NCBI GenBank assembly: GCA_963820075.1
Contig: CAWFYS010000001.1
Location: 62,001-126,000, forward strand
Source: Kumtagia sp963820075
GTDB taxonomy: Bacteria > Pseudomonadota > Alphaproteobacteria > Rhizobiales > Rhizobiaceae
Length of the DNA: 64,000 nt
Direction of reading: 5' to 3'
Made by a program: the position numbers and the translations under genes. Positions 48,933 through 57,712 of the stretch are shown in pieces (position 1 is the first letter of the stretch; each line of letters begins with the position of its first letter). Under the pieces are notes generated by a model. The model ran no database searches. It was not told the DNA's origin and saw only the letters and a list, made by a program, of their open reading frames with translations.

Positions 48933-50534
48933 CTATCCGAAAACCCGCTGCATATAGGATTGTATCGCCCCTTTGTCCGGTGAGGAACAAAGCAGGCCGA
49001 CATAGCCATCCGGCCGCACCAGCATCGTCATCCCGCGCACCGCGTCGTAGGCGCGGCCAAACGTCCCCTCGGGGTCGCGCAGCAACGTGTAGGCGATTGG
49101 TTCCGGCAGGTCGGCGTCAGCCCTCGCAACCGCCATCACGCGGATCAGGCCGCCATATTGTCGGGTGAGGTCGCAAGCGATCGTTTCCAGCGTGGCGGCT
49201 TGGTCCGCCGGGCGTGCGCCGGCGATATAGGTAACAAGAACATGCTCGGTGCCGCGCAGCACGTCGAAAAGCCGGAACGGAAAGCCCAGTTGCGCGCGTC
49301 GCAGGCCTGCCGCGTCCGGTGCGCGGTCGCCTGCGCGGATCGCGCAGTGCGGCGCGTCCTGGTTGTCGACTATATCGCTGTCGCGGTAGTTGACCAGGAT
49401 CTGCGTGTTCTCCAGCCGGTCCGGCTGGCTCCTTTCGCGGCCAAAGGACATGCTGGCGGCAGCCGTCCGCGCTACCACCTCGGCGCCTACCGCCCGGCGC
49501 TCGCCCTCATAGGAATCCAGCAGCCGCTCGCTTGCGGCACCTTTCAGCACCAGCGCCATTTTCCAGGCGAGATTGTAGGCGTCCTGAATGCCTGTGTTCA
49601 TACCCTGGCCGCCGGTCGGCGGGTGGATGTGGGCGGCATCGCCCGCGATGAAGGCGTTGCCGACGCGATACCGATCGGCAAGGCGCATGGATATTCGAAA
49701 CAGCGACGACCAGCGCAGATCGGAAAGCCGTGGCTTGTCGGGAAGCAGCCTGTCGCTCACCGCCTGCAACTGGTCCAGCGATGGACCCGGCCGCTCCGAG
49801 CTTATGCCGTGTGCCTCGGTCTCCGAGGAGGGCGGATCGAGTTCGTCCCCTGCCAGCATGGAAACCCGGTAGCGATTTCGGTCCGGCAGCGGAATCACGA
49901 CCAGGAAGTCGGGAGCCGCATTTTCACGCGGCTTGACGGCGAACACCGCCAGGCCGCGCGGCGCGTCCCAGTCGATCGCGACGTCGCCGAGCATGAAATC
50001 CATGGGAAAGCTGTCGCCCTGAAAGCCGATACCAAGTGAACGGCGCACTGCGCTATGCGCGCCGTCGCATCCGACCACGAAGCGGAACTCCGCGCTCTCC
50101 CCGCGTCCGCCTTCGTGCCTCAGGTCGGCGGTGACGCGCGAGCCATCGTCGCGCAGATCTTCAAGGGCGACGCCACGTTCGACCACTATGCCGAGGCGCG
50201 CGAGGTGTTCGGCAAGGATGCGCTCGGTCGCGTATTGCGGAATGCCGAGTTGCCCATAGGGCAGGTCGGAAAGATCGGGGACGACATCAAGCGGCGCCCC
50301 GCCGGCGATGATCGTACGCAAGCCGGAGATCCACAGACCGGCATCGATCATCGGGCGGGCCACGCCCATGTCCTCCCACACTTCCAGCGTGCGCGGCGTG
50401 ACACCGATCGCCTTGCAATAGCCGGAGGGACGGTCAAGCCGGTCGATGATACGGCACCGCCGGCCATGCCGCGCCAGCTCGGCGGCCATGGTGAGGCCGA
50501 CAGGCCCGGCGCCGACGACGAGCACTTCCTCCAC
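48933..50534 (-). CDS. FAD-dependent aromatic monooxygenase (PheA/TfdB-type)
   Basis: This 533-residue flavoprotein has the dinucleotide-binding VVGAGPVGLTMAAELARHG (about 6-24), the DG motif FVVGCDGAHSAVRRSLGIGF (about 152-171) and the GDAAHIHPPTGGQGMNTGIQDAYNLAWKMAL stretch (about 290-320), which together define class A hydroxylases. The C-terminal 130 residues have a thioredoxin-like fold, as in the phenol hydroxylase group. The probable reaction is NADPH- or NADH-dependent ring hydroxylation; the substrate is unknown. The GTG start at 50534 has GGAGG upstream. It stands alone, convergent with codA. Confidence 0.9.
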   Translation of the reverse strand: MEEVLVVGAGPVGLTMAAELARHGRRCRIIDRLDRPSGYCKAIGVTPRTLEVWEDMGVARPMIDAGLWISGLRTIIAGGAPLDVVPDLSDLPYGQLGIPQYATERILAEHLARLGIVVERGVALEDLRDDGSRVTADLRHEGGRGESAEFRFVVGCDGAHSAVRRSLGIGFQGDSFPMDFMLGDVAIDWDAPRGLAVFAVKPRENAAPDFLVVIPLPDRNRYRVSMLAGDELDPPSSETEAHGISSERPGPSLDQLQAVSDRLLPDKPRLSDLRWSSLFRISMRLADRYRVGNAFIAGDAAHIHPPTGGQGMNTGIQDAYNLAWKMALVLKGAASERLLDSYEGERRAVGAEVVARTAAASMSFGRERSQPDRLENTQILVNYRDSDIVDNQDAPHCAIRAGDRAPDAAGLRRAQLGFPFRLFDVLRGTEHVLVTYIAGARPADQAATLETIACDLTRQYGGLIRVMAVARADADLPEPIAYTLLRDPEGTFGRAYDAVRGMTMLVRPDGYVGLLCSSPDKGAIQSYMQRVFG

Positions 50535-50653
50535 CTGCGATCCTCCAGCGATGCATTCGCTAACGGTAAGGATTGTTCATTGGGAGGATGGCTGTCAACA
50601 TGCGCCCCGGCATGGCGGAACCCGCGGAACTGGCGCAAGGCCGGCCGTTCGCC

Positions 50654-50742
50654 AGGCAGGTTTCGGAAAGTGTCCCACGGTCTTCCGGCGGAAACCCGCG
50701 ACAAAGCCAAGCGACGCGAAGCCACGCAAGCCCGCCCGAGCA
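50654..50742. repeat. Repeat family A, diverged copy 5
   Basis: The segment GGCAGGTTTCGGAAAGTGTCCCACGG and following bases retain the family A core (palindrome CGGAAAG to TTCCGGCG and GCGAAGCCACGCAAG at the end) with many substitutions. It fills part of the 294-base gap between the divergent FAD monooxygenase and lipoprotein genes. No other structure is evident there. Confidence 0.55.
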
Positions 50743-50828
50743 GACGTTCTCACGGCGTTGAGTTACCGGATTGGACATTGCCGGAAAGTACGATAAGTAG
50801 ATAAGCAAACTCAACTTGGGAGCGGACA

Positions 50829-51077
50829 ATGCGCCGGGCTGGCATTTTGGCAATGACCGGTCTTGCCCTGCTGGTCTCCGGCTGCATGACGGCGCAGGAA
50901 CTCCGCGCGGCCGACGAGGCCCGGTGCCGCTCCTACGGCTTCCGGCCGCGCACCGACGCTTTCGCCGAGTGCCTGCTGAAGCTCGACCTGTTCCGCCGCG
51001 CCGAATTCCGGAACGACACGCTTGATCCCTGGGGCGGGCCGATCCTGATCTACCGGCCAATGCTGGCACCTCAGTAA
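50829..51077 (+). CDS. Small lipoprotein
   Basis: This 82-residue protein has a lipoprotein signal, MRRAGILAMTGLALLVSGCM, with lipobox LVSGC and predicted acylation of Cys19. The mature part has two more Cys (ARCRSYGF and AECLLKL), which could form a disulfide. The start is at 50829, with a purine run TTGGGAGCGG upstream. I do not recognise the family. It resembles the short lipoproteins common in rhizobial genomes. It stands alone, convergent with the CDGSH gene. Confidence 0.75.
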   Translation: MRRAGILAMTGLALLVSGCMTAQELRAADEARCRSYGFRPRTDAFAECLLKLDLFRRAEFRNDTLDPWGGPILIYRPMLAPQ

Positions 51078-51123
51078 GCGCTGAAATTGCGCCGGTCGCG
51101 GGGTTGTCGTCGCGTGGAAACGT

Positions 51124-51753
51124 CTATCCGACGAAGCCCACCGCCTTGTGGCTGCCGTCGCAGAACGGCTTGTTCTTCGACTGGCCGCAACGGCACAGGA
51201 ATGCCTTCGTCGTCCGGTCGATCGTGCGGCCGGTTCCGGAGACGATTTCGAGATTGCCTTCGAGCCGCAGGCAGCCATTCGGCTGGGGCGTGATCCTAAC
51301 GACGCCGTTGCGCGCCTCGAGCGGCTGCGATTCCTTCGAAACGGGCTCGCCGGTAGCGGCGAATCCCGCCTTGGTGTGGCTGCTGTCGCAGAAGGGCTTG
51401 TTCTGCGAGGCGCCGCAGCGGCAGAGCGTGGCCCTGAGCAACGTCTCGCCGCCGATCTCCATCTCGGCATGGATGGCGAGCGGTCCGTTTTCGCGCAGCC
51501 TCACGATATTGACCACCGGCGGCGCCTCGGCCGGTCCGCCGTCCTTGCGGCGGTAAATGATGGCGCCGGAGGGACAAGTTTCGGCCACCCGCACGATTGT
51601 TCCGGTTGAAGCTGCCTCCGGGTGGATCCACTCGCCCGGCGCGTTCGGCACGAACGCTTCGGGGTGCTCCAGAACGCAATTGCGGGAATGAATACACTTC
51701 CTGCCGTCGAACCCGACGTCGACCGTCGTGCCTTCCACGAAACGCGTGGCCAT
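51124..51753 (-). CDS. Double-CDGSH iron-sulfur protein with N-terminal ferredoxin-like domain
   Basis: This 209-residue protein has an N-terminal part (about 1-70) with GRKCIHSRNCVLEHPEAF and AETCPSGAIIY, resembling the small divergent 4Fe-4S domain Fer4_19. Two CDGSH-type motifs follow, CRCGASQNKPFCDSSH (about 112-127) and CRCGQSKNKPFCDGSH (about 187-202). Each supplies three Cys and one His for a 2Fe-2S cluster. The protein would thus carry three clusters. The ATG has GAGGAG just before it. The role is unknown; redox relay or iron homeostasis are possibilities. It is encoded alone. Confidence 0.85.
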   Translation of the reverse strand: MATRFVEGTTVDVGFDGRKCIHSRNCVLEHPEAFVPNAPGEWIHPEAASTGTIVRVAETCPSGAIIYRRKDGGPAEAPPVVNIVRLRENGPLAIHAEMEIGGETLLRATLCRCGASQNKPFCDSSHTKAGFAATGEPVSKESQPLEARNGVVRITPQPNGCLRLEGNLEIVSGTGRTIDRTTKAFLCRCGQSKNKPFCDGSHKAVGFVG

Positions 51754-51774
51754 GGGTTTGCTCCTCAGCTCAAG

Positions 51775-51817
51775 GCATCGCGCCGAAAGTGGAACCGGGT
51801 TTCGGCAAAAGCGATGC
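51775..51817. repeat. Palindromic intergenic repeat
   Basis: GCATCGCGCCGAAA at 51775 is mirrored by TTTCGGCAAAAGCGATGC ending at 51817, with an unpaired AAAA. It lies 22 bases upstream of the CDGSH gene start. Similar GCATCG...CGATGC hairpins are common in Mesorhizobium, but only one copy was noted here. Confidence 0.6.
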
Positions 51818-51924
51818 GGAAACAGGCGCTAAGGCAGAGCGCCGATGGTTTGATCGGCAGGCTTCCTTAGCCAGGCCGAGCCTATCATGATTGCGCGGCG
51901 CAGTCGCGAAATGGCGTCGGACCG

Positions 51925-52806
51925 TTATCGCCCGAAACCCGCCCGGTAGCGCACCAGCGCGGCGTCGAGCCGTTCCAGGTTCTCGGTCGTATAGGTCACG
52001 TAGTCGGCGCCGGGCACGTCGAGATGCAGTTCGGAGACCAGGCTCCACATCGCCTCGCGCAGCAGCGAGGCGCATTGCATCGCCGCGAAGGCTTTGCGAA
52101 GTCCAATGTCGGCCTCGACACCAAAATAGGCGGCGAGCAGGCTGTCGGCTTCCGCCTCGTTCATTTCCGCATTGGAGGCGATGCCGGCTATATCGAACAT
52201 CGCGGTGTTGAAGCCGGCATATTCGAAGTCGATCAGCCAGATCCGTTCGCCGTCGTCGAGAAAATTGGCGGGCAGGAGGTCGTTGTGGCCGAAGACGATG
52301 GGTAGCGGCTTCTGCGCCCGTTCGAGTTCCTCGCCAAGTTCCAGAAAGCGCGGAAGTTCCGCCTTCAGGCGGCTGTCGCCGGAGAGCAGCGTGCGCGCAT
52401 AGTCGCGGATGACGTGAAAAACCCAGAACATGAACCCCGCGCCCGAGACGTGGCGCGGCATCTCCTCGTGGAAGCGGCGGATGAGCGTGGCGATGCGTTC
52501 GGCGTGAGCGCGAACGTCCGATGCCCCGTAGGTCCGAGCGCCAAGAAACGCGGTCACCATGACGCCCGGTTCGGCATAGCGCACCTCCGGGCCGAAGCCC
52601 GCAATATGCGCGGCCCGCGCCGCCATGATCTCGCGCTCGCGAGAAACATGGTGGAAGGGAAAGTCATGGCCGATGCGCACGACATGCCGCCCGCCGGGTT
52701 CGCTCACCAGAAAACTCTCGTTGCTGAGGCCGCCCTTCAGCGGTTCGATCGTCACCCTTCCCTTCCAGAGCGGCAACGCGCGAATGCGGTCTTCGATGGC
52801 GGTCAT
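51925..52806 (-). CDS. Choline-kinase-like phosphotransferase
   Basis: This 293-residue protein has an aminoglycoside/choline phosphotransferase fold. It shows EPLKGGLSNESFLVSE with the nucleotide loop, HVVRIGHDFPFHHVSRERE (Arg in place of the usual Lys), the catalytic VFGHNDLLPANFL (about 188-200, HxDxxxxN) and the Mg-binding LIDFEYAG. The natural substrate may be choline, ethanolamine, or a thiamine- or sugar-related alcohol. The start at 52806 (MTAIEDRIRAL) is preferred to an in-frame start at 52866. It is divergent from the DeoR-type regulator, 173 bases away. Confidence 0.82.
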   Translation of the reverse strand: MTAIEDRIRALPLWKGRVTIEPLKGGLSNESFLVSEPGGRHVVRIGHDFPFHHVSREREIMAARAAHIAGFGPEVRYAEPGVMVTAFLGARTYGASDVRAHAERIATLIRRFHEEMPRHVSGAGFMFWVFHVIRDYARTLLSGDSRLKAELPRFLELGEELERAQKPLPIVFGHNDLLPANFLDDGERIWLIDFEYAGFNTAMFDIAGIASNAEMNEAEADSLLAAYFGVEADIGLRKAFAAMQCASLLREAMWSLVSELHLDVPGADYVTYTTENLERLDAALVRYRAGFGR

Positions 52807-52979
52807 GCCGGAACCTTGCGGAATGTCGGCCGGCACTGTCTTTCGGTCCCTTTGCCGTGTCAACAAAAGCTGTGGCTATTTTCCGTGATGTTGCCCGGAA
52901 CCGGCTGGATTTGTTGTGTTTTGCCGGTTATTCGCTTAAATCAGGCGGTCATGCGCGCGGCCGAGACGAGACATCGATC

Positions 52980-53744
52980 ATGAATCACTCCAAGCGGCAC
53001 GGCGAAATACTCCGCCTGGTGCAGGAAGCCGGCACGATCACCATCGCGGACCTCGCCTCCAGGTTGAACGTGTCGCTGGAGACCGTGCGCCGCGATGTGA
53101 AGCCGCTCACCAGCGACGGCTCGGTGCTCAAGATGCATGGCGCGATCGGCCTTCCGGCCCTTGCCGGAGAAGCGCCGTTCGAGCGCCGCATGCGCGAGAA
53201 CGCCGAGGCCAAGCGGATGATCGCCAAGGCCGTTGCGGCGACGATCAACGACGGCGACTCCGTCATGCTGGACACCGGGACGACGACGAGTTTCCTGGCG
53301 CGCGAGTTGCTGAACCACCGGCGGCTGACGGTGATAACCAACTCCTCCGACATCGCCCGAACGCTCGCCACCGTCAACGGCAACAGGGTCTACATGGCGG
53401 GAGGCGAATTGCGCAGCGATTCGGGCGCGGCCTTCGGCGGTTCGGCGGTGGAATTCGTCAGCCGCTTCAGTGTCAACCATGCGGTGATTACGACCGGCGC
53501 CGTCGACGCGGTCATGGGTGTCATGGATTATGACCTTGAGGAGGCGGAATTCGCCCGCATGGTTCTGTCGCGCGGCGCCCGCCGGCTGGTGGTGACCGAC
53601 CACTCTAAATTCGGCCGGCAGGGGCTGGTGCAGGTTTGCGGCTTCGACGGCCTCGGCGAGCTCGTCACCGACCGCCCGCCGCCGCGCGACATAGAATTGG
53701 CTCTCGACAAGGCGTCCGCGAAGCTGACGATCGCCGGCACGTAG
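52980..53744 (+). CDS. DeoR-family transcriptional regulator
   Basis: This 254-residue repressor has an N-terminal winged helix-turn-helix (about 5-60: RHGEILRLVQEAGTITIADLASRLNVSLETVRRDVKPL). A C-terminal sugar-phosphate-sensing domain follows, with DGDSVMLDTGTTTSFLA, VITNSSDIARTL, MAGGELR and VVTDHSKFGR. The ligand is typically a phosphorylated sugar. The start at 52980 (MNHSKRHGE) begins the DNA-binding domain. The in-frame extension to 52857 is unlikely. It diverges from the phosphotransferase and precedes the LysR gene, so it may control either. Confidence 0.92.
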   Translation: MNHSKRHGEILRLVQEAGTITIADLASRLNVSLETVRRDVKPLTSDGSVLKMHGAIGLPALAGEAPFERRMRENAEAKRMIAKAVAATINDGDSVMLDTGTTTSFLARELLNHRRLTVITNSSDIARTLATVNGNRVYMAGGELRSDSGAAFGGSAVEFVSRFSVNHAVITTGAVDAVMGVMDYDLEEAEFARMVLSRGARRLVVTDHSKFGRQGLVQVCGFDGLGELVTDRPPPRDIELALDKASAKLTIAGT

Positions 53745-53907
53745 GAAGGCCGAGCCCGAACACGAACGGCTGGTGCGCAGCGGCGCCGGCCCACGCCCCA
53801 TCGGCGAGCAAAATGGCTTCCGCTTCCCCGCCGATGTCGCCGGCGGGCCGCGGCAAGGACGCACCGGCGCCCTTCCCATGGGCGTTGCGCCGGTGTCTAT
53901 TCAGCCA

Positions 53908-54819
53908 ATGGCTTTCACGCTCAGGCAGTTGCAGTATTTCGTCGCCGTCGCCGAACAGGGCTCGGTATCGCGCGCCGCGCAGAATCTCTCGATCTCGCAA
54001 TCATCGGTCACCGAGGCGGTCAAGGAACTCGAGGGAGACCTGGGCGTCGAACTGTTCGAACGGCATCCGCGCGGCCTGACCGTCACGCACAAGGGCCATA
54101 AGTTCCTGCGCCATGCGACCAAGATCCTGGCCGATGTTTCGGATGCGCGGCGCACTTTCTCGGGCGATCATGAGCGCGCCACCGGCAGTCTCAATCTCGG
54201 CGTGACCTCGCTGGTCGCCGGCTATGTGCTTTCGGATCTTCTCGCCCGCTATCGCCGTGCCTTTCCGGGCGTCGAAATCGGCGCTACCGAGGACAATGGC
54301 GACTATCTGGAGCACCTGCTGATCGGAGGAGAGCTTGACGTCGCAGTCATGGTTATTTCCAACCTGCGGGATCGCATGGCTTTGCAGGCGGAAATCCTGG
54401 AGGTATCGCCCTATCGTTTGTGGCTGCCCATCGGTCATCCGCTTTCGGGAGCCGACATCATCGGCATCAACGATATCGTCGCCGAGCCTCTGATCATGCT
54501 GACGGTCGATGAGATCGAGGAGAATACGGGAAAGCTGCTTGCCGCCCTCGGCGCCCGTCCGCATGTCGCCTTCCGCACGCGCTCCGTCGAGGCGGTGCGC
54601 AGCCTGGTAGCCACGGGCGCGGGCATCGCGCTGTTGCCCGATCTCGTCTACCGGCCATGGTCGCTCGAAGGCGACCGCATCGAATTGCGCGATATATCCG
54701 GCGCGTTGCCTGTCGTGCAGGTTGGCATGGTGTGGCGGCGCGGTTCCAGCCTTTCGCAATCGGCGCGCGATTTCATCGGCATCGCGCAAGGTCAGCGGAC
54801 GATTCGGAATCGGGCATGA
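53908..54819 (+). CDS. LysR-family transcriptional regulator
   Basis: This 303-residue regulator has a helix-turn-helix at about 1-60 (MAFTLRQLQYFVAVAEQGSVSRAAQNLSISQSSVTEAVKELEGDLGVELFER) and a LysR effector-binding domain from about 90. It ends DFIGIAQGQRTIRNRA. The start at 53908 matches the family beginning; the longer frame from 53773 is spurious. It lies 139 bases upstream of the polyamine-type transporter operon on the same strand, with a T-N11-A palindrome just after its stop, so it is the probable local regulator. Confidence 0.93.
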   Translation: MAFTLRQLQYFVAVAEQGSVSRAAQNLSISQSSVTEAVKELEGDLGVELFERHPRGLTVTHKGHKFLRHATKILADVSDARRTFSGDHERATGSLNLGVTSLVAGYVLSDLLARYRRAFPGVEIGATEDNGDYLEHLLIGGELDVAVMVISNLRDRMALQAEILEVSPYRLWLPIGHPLSGADIIGINDIVAEPLIMLTVDEIEENTGKLLAALGARPHVAFRTRSVEAVRSLVATGAGIALLPDLVYRPWSLEGDRIELRDISGALPVVQVGMVWRRGSSLSQSARDFIGIAQGQRTIRNRA

Positions 54820-54831
54820 GATTGCCGGTTG

Positions 54832-54848
54832 TATCGGAAATTCCGATA
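54832..54848 (+). promoter_or_regulatory. LysR-type operator candidate
   Basis: TATCGGAAATTCCGATA is a perfect palindrome with 8-bp arms around one central A. It contains the T-N11-A pattern (TCGGAAATTCCGA) recognised by LysR proteins. It begins 13 bases after the LysR stop and 110 bases before the binding-protein start at 54958, a suitable activator position. Confidence 0.55.
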
Positions 54849-54957
54849 GCTTCGTTCTGACAAATGAATTTGCGAACGCCCGCTATTCGCGTCACGTTTC
54901 ATTTTCAGGGATGACGTCGCCGCTGGAGAGCGACGCCCTGGAATGGGAGACCTCACC

Positions 54958-56115
54958 ATGAAAGCATTCCTGAAGTCCTGCACGGCGCTTGCCGTGGCGC
55001 TTGCCTTTTCTGGTCAGGCCATGGCTCAGCTTAAGGAAATCGGCGCCGGCGAAGGTCAGCTGACGATCGTGGCCTGGCCGGGCTATATCGAGCGCGGCGA
55101 GACGGACAAGAATTTCGACTGGGTGACCAAGTTCGAGGAGGCAACGGGCTGCAAGGTCAACGTCAAGACGGCCAACACCTCGGACGAAATGGTCGCGCTG
55201 ATGAACGAAGGCGGTTTCGATCTGGTTACCGCGTCGGGTGACGCCTCGCTTCGCCTCGTCGCCGGCAAGCGCGTCCAGCCCGTCAACGTCGACCTGGTCA
55301 AGAGCTGGTCGACGCTCGACGACCGCCTCAAGGACGCGTCCTGGCACACTGTCGACGGCGTCCACTACGGCGTGCCCTATATGTGGGGGCCGAACGTTCT
55401 GATGTACAACACCAATGTCTTCAAGGAGCCGCCGAAGAGCTGGAACGTGGTCTTCGAGGAGATGGATCTTCCGGACGGCAAGTCGAACAAGGGCAGGATC
55501 CAGGCTTATGACGGTCCGATCCACGTCGCCGACGCCGCGCTCTACCTGATGACGCATAAGCCTGAACTCGGCATCAAGGACCCGTACCAGCTCAACGAAG
55601 AGCAGTATAAGGCCGCGCTCGACCTGCTGCGCGAGCAGCGCAAACTGGCGGGCCGCTACTGGCATGACGCCATGATCCAGATCGACGACTTCAAGAACGA
55701 GGGCGTCGTCGCCTCCGGTTCGTGGCCGTTCCAGGTCAATCTGCTGAAGGCCGACAAACAGCCGATCGCGTCAACCTTCCCCGAAGAGGGCGTCACCGGT
55801 TGGGCTGACACGACGATGATGCATGTCGATGCGGCCAACCCTAACTGTGCCTATCTGTGGATGGAGCACACGCTGTCTTCCAATCTGCAGAGCGACCTGT
55901 CGGTGTGGTTCGGGGCGAACCCGTCGGTTCCGGCCGCCTGCACGGACGGACGCGGCATGCAGACCAAGGACGGCTGCGCGGCGAACGGCATGGATAATTT
56001 CGAGAAGGTGCGCTTCTGGACCACGCCGACCTCGAAATGCGCCACCCAGGACGACCAGTGCGTTCCATATTACCGCTGGGTTTCGGACTATATCGGCGTG
56101 ATCGGAGGCCGCTGA
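54958..56115 (+). CDS. Polyamine-type ABC transporter substrate-binding protein (PotD-like)
   Basis: This 385-residue periplasmic protein has the signal peptide MKAFLKSCTALAVALAFSGQ, cleaved after AMA. The mature part begins LKEIGAGEGQLTIVAWPGYIERG and continues FEEATGCKVNVKTANTSDEMVALM, VPYMWGPNVLMYNTNVF and GVVASGSWPFQVNLLKA. These are PotD/PotF-type patterns. The start at 54958 has GGAG 10 bases before it. Near the C-terminus there are several Cys (AACTDGR, DGCAAN, SKCATQDDQC), which is unusual for this family. It is the first gene of the polyamine-type importer. Confidence 0.92.
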   Translation: MKAFLKSCTALAVALAFSGQAMAQLKEIGAGEGQLTIVAWPGYIERGETDKNFDWVTKFEEATGCKVNVKTANTSDEMVALMNEGGFDLVTASGDASLRLVAGKRVQPVNVDLVKSWSTLDDRLKDASWHTVDGVHYGVPYMWGPNVLMYNTNVFKEPPKSWNVVFEEMDLPDGKSNKGRIQAYDGPIHVADAALYLMTHKPELGIKDPYQLNEEQYKAALDLLREQRKLAGRYWHDAMIQIDDFKNEGVVASGSWPFQVNLLKADKQPIASTFPEEGVTGWADTTMMHVDAANPNCAYLWMEHTLSSNLQSDLSVWFGANPSVPAACTDGRGMQTKDGCAANGMDNFEKVRFWTTPTSKCATQDDQCVPYYRWVSDYIGVIGGR

Positions 56116-56173
56116 GGCTTGGCGGTGCGCGGAAAGGTGTCCCACGGTCTCCGTCGGGCGGCAAAACAAAGCG

Positions 56174-56280
56174 CTAAGCAGGGTTCCGGAAAAGTGTGTC
56201 ACGGTTTTCCGACAGAAACCTGCGACAAAACAAGAGGCTAAGCAGGCGAAGCGTGGGCGAAGTCACGCAAGTCTGCTTAG
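56174..56280. repeat. Repeat family A, copy 2
   Basis: This 107-bp element, CTAAGCAG to CTGCTTAG, is nearly identical to copy 1 at 17392, with a few extra bases in the right part. A degenerate remnant (AAAGGTGTCCCACGGTCTCC) lies just left at about 56133-56172, and a CCTCCCTCTTACTTGGGGGA hairpin follows at about 56311-56335. The three fill most of the 365-base gap between the binding-protein gene and potA-type gene. Confidence 0.8.
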
Positions 56281-56480
56281 GCAGGCTATGCGAGCCTGCC
56301 TGCGGTAAGCCTCCCTCTTACTTGGGGGAGGGAGGCCCAAACGGCCGGGTGGGGTGGGCAGCGGCATTGCCGCTGGCCCGGCCGGTTGCCGCGACTCGTC
56401 CTTGCGAGGACGTGAAGGTGTCGTGCTGCCGCCCGACGCAGAATGGTCGATACAAGGGCCGACAAACAAGGGTAGGTAGT

Positions 56481-57479
56481 ATGACCCCAGCCGTGTCCTT
56501 CGAAGGCGTATCCCGCCATTTTGGCAGCGTGCGCGCCGTCGACGCGGTCGATCTGGAGGTTGCGCCCGGCGAGTTCTTCGCCATGCTCGGCCCTTCCGGC
56601 TCAGGCAAGACCACATGTCTGAGGCTGATCGCCGGTTTCGAGCAGCCGACGGGCGGGGTGATCAGGATTTTCGGCGACCGCGCCGACGGCGTTCCGCCAT
56701 ACCGGCGCAATGTCAACACCGTATTCCAGGACTATGCGCTTTTCCCTCATTTGAACGTGCTCGACAACGTCGCCTACGGCCTGATGGTGAAGGGCGTGGC
56801 GAAAGGGGAGCGCCACAAGGCGGCCGAGAACGCGCTGTCGCTCGTACGCCTGCCGGGGTATGGCGCGCGCAAGCCCAGCCAACTCTCCGGCGGCCAGCGC
56901 CAGCGCGTCGCGCTGGCACGCGCCCTGATCAACCGGCCCAAGGTGCTTCTGCTCGACGAGCCGCTCGGCGCGCTCGACCTGAAGCTGCGCGAAAACATGC
57001 AGGAAGAGCTGAAGGTGCTGCAGAAGGCTCTTGGCATCACCTTCGTCTTCGTCACGCACGACCAGGGCGAGGCGCTCTCCATGGCCGACCGCGTCGCTGT
57101 CTTCAACGACGGCAGGATCATGCAGATCGGTACGCCCCACGAGATCTATCAGCGCCCGCGCACGCGCTTCGTCGCCGATTTCGTCGGTTCGTCCAACGTC
57201 TTGCCTCCGGATTTCGTCCAGCGTTATTCCGGCCAGAGGCGATGGGGCAGCCTGCGGCCGGAGCAGATCCGCGTGACAAGCCAGGCGAACGGCGACGGCG
57301 TGCCCGCGCGGGTCGTGGCCATGAACTACCTCGGCTCGGCGACACGGCTGGCGCTGGATGTCGACGGACTGCGCCTGCACGCGACGCTGCCGGCCGGGGC
57401 GGCGCTTCCGGAGACCGGCGATCAGGTCGCGCTGGCCTTCAACCGCGAGCAACTGCATTTGATGGAGGAGGCGCCGTGA
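56481..57479 (+). CDS. Polyamine-type ABC transporter ATPase (PotA-like)
   Basis: This 332-residue ATPase has Walker A GPSGSGKTTCL, Q-loop VFQDYALFPHLNVLDN, signature LSGGQRQRVALARAL, Walker B VLLLDEPLGALDLKLRE and H-loop FVFVTHDQGEALSM, all canonical, plus a C-terminal TOBE domain (about 260-330). The start at 56481 is supported by the nearby GGTAGGTAG and by the fold; the in-frame extension upstream runs through the repeat region. The next permease gene is 1.3 kb away, an unusual gap for this operon type. Confidence 0.93.
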   Translation: MTPAVSFEGVSRHFGSVRAVDAVDLEVAPGEFFAMLGPSGSGKTTCLRLIAGFEQPTGGVIRIFGDRADGVPPYRRNVNTVFQDYALFPHLNVLDNVAYGLMVKGVAKGERHKAAENALSLVRLPGYGARKPSQLSGGQRQRVALARALINRPKVLLLDEPLGALDLKLRENMQEELKVLQKALGITFVFVTHDQGEALSMADRVAVFNDGRIMQIGTPHEIYQRPRTRFVADFVGSSNVLPPDFVQRYSGQRRWGSLRPEQIRVTSQANGDGVPARVVAMNYLGSATRLALDVDGLRLHATLPAGAALPETGDQVALAFNREQLHLMEEAP

Positions 57480-57538
57480 CTGGCCGAGCCGCCCCCATGC
57501 TTGCCGGATTAGAACCGGATGGAATGAAATGCGGTCCG

Positions 57539-57671
57539 CAGTACACGACACGTGGATCGTTTTCTTTTCCGGACCGGTTTTGCCCCCCGCTAGCTGGCGT
57601 TGCCGCCCGCTGGCGGAAAGAAGGTGTCCGGCAGCCGCATGAGGCCAAAATCGGCGCTGTCGTGTACCGTG
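57539..57671. repeat. Element with CAGTACACGACA termini, copy 1
   Basis: CAGTACACGACA at 57539 is answered by TGTCGTGTACCGTG ending at 57671, giving about 12-bp terminal inverted repeats with one mismatch around 110 bases of unrelated content. A second element with the same ends is at 63244-63476. The copies differ inside, so the shared ends may define a mobile or processing unit. This one lies between the potA-like gene and the inverted unknown gene. Confidence 0.6.
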
Positions 57672-57712
57672 AATGCAGTTATTCATCCTGCTTTAAGGCA
57701 TTGTTTTTCCGT

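Noticed and set aside
52899..52929. AACCGGC...GCCGGTT inverted repeat upstream of the DeoR gene as an operator
   Set aside because: Seven-base arms with a long spacer could arise by chance in this GC-rich sequence.
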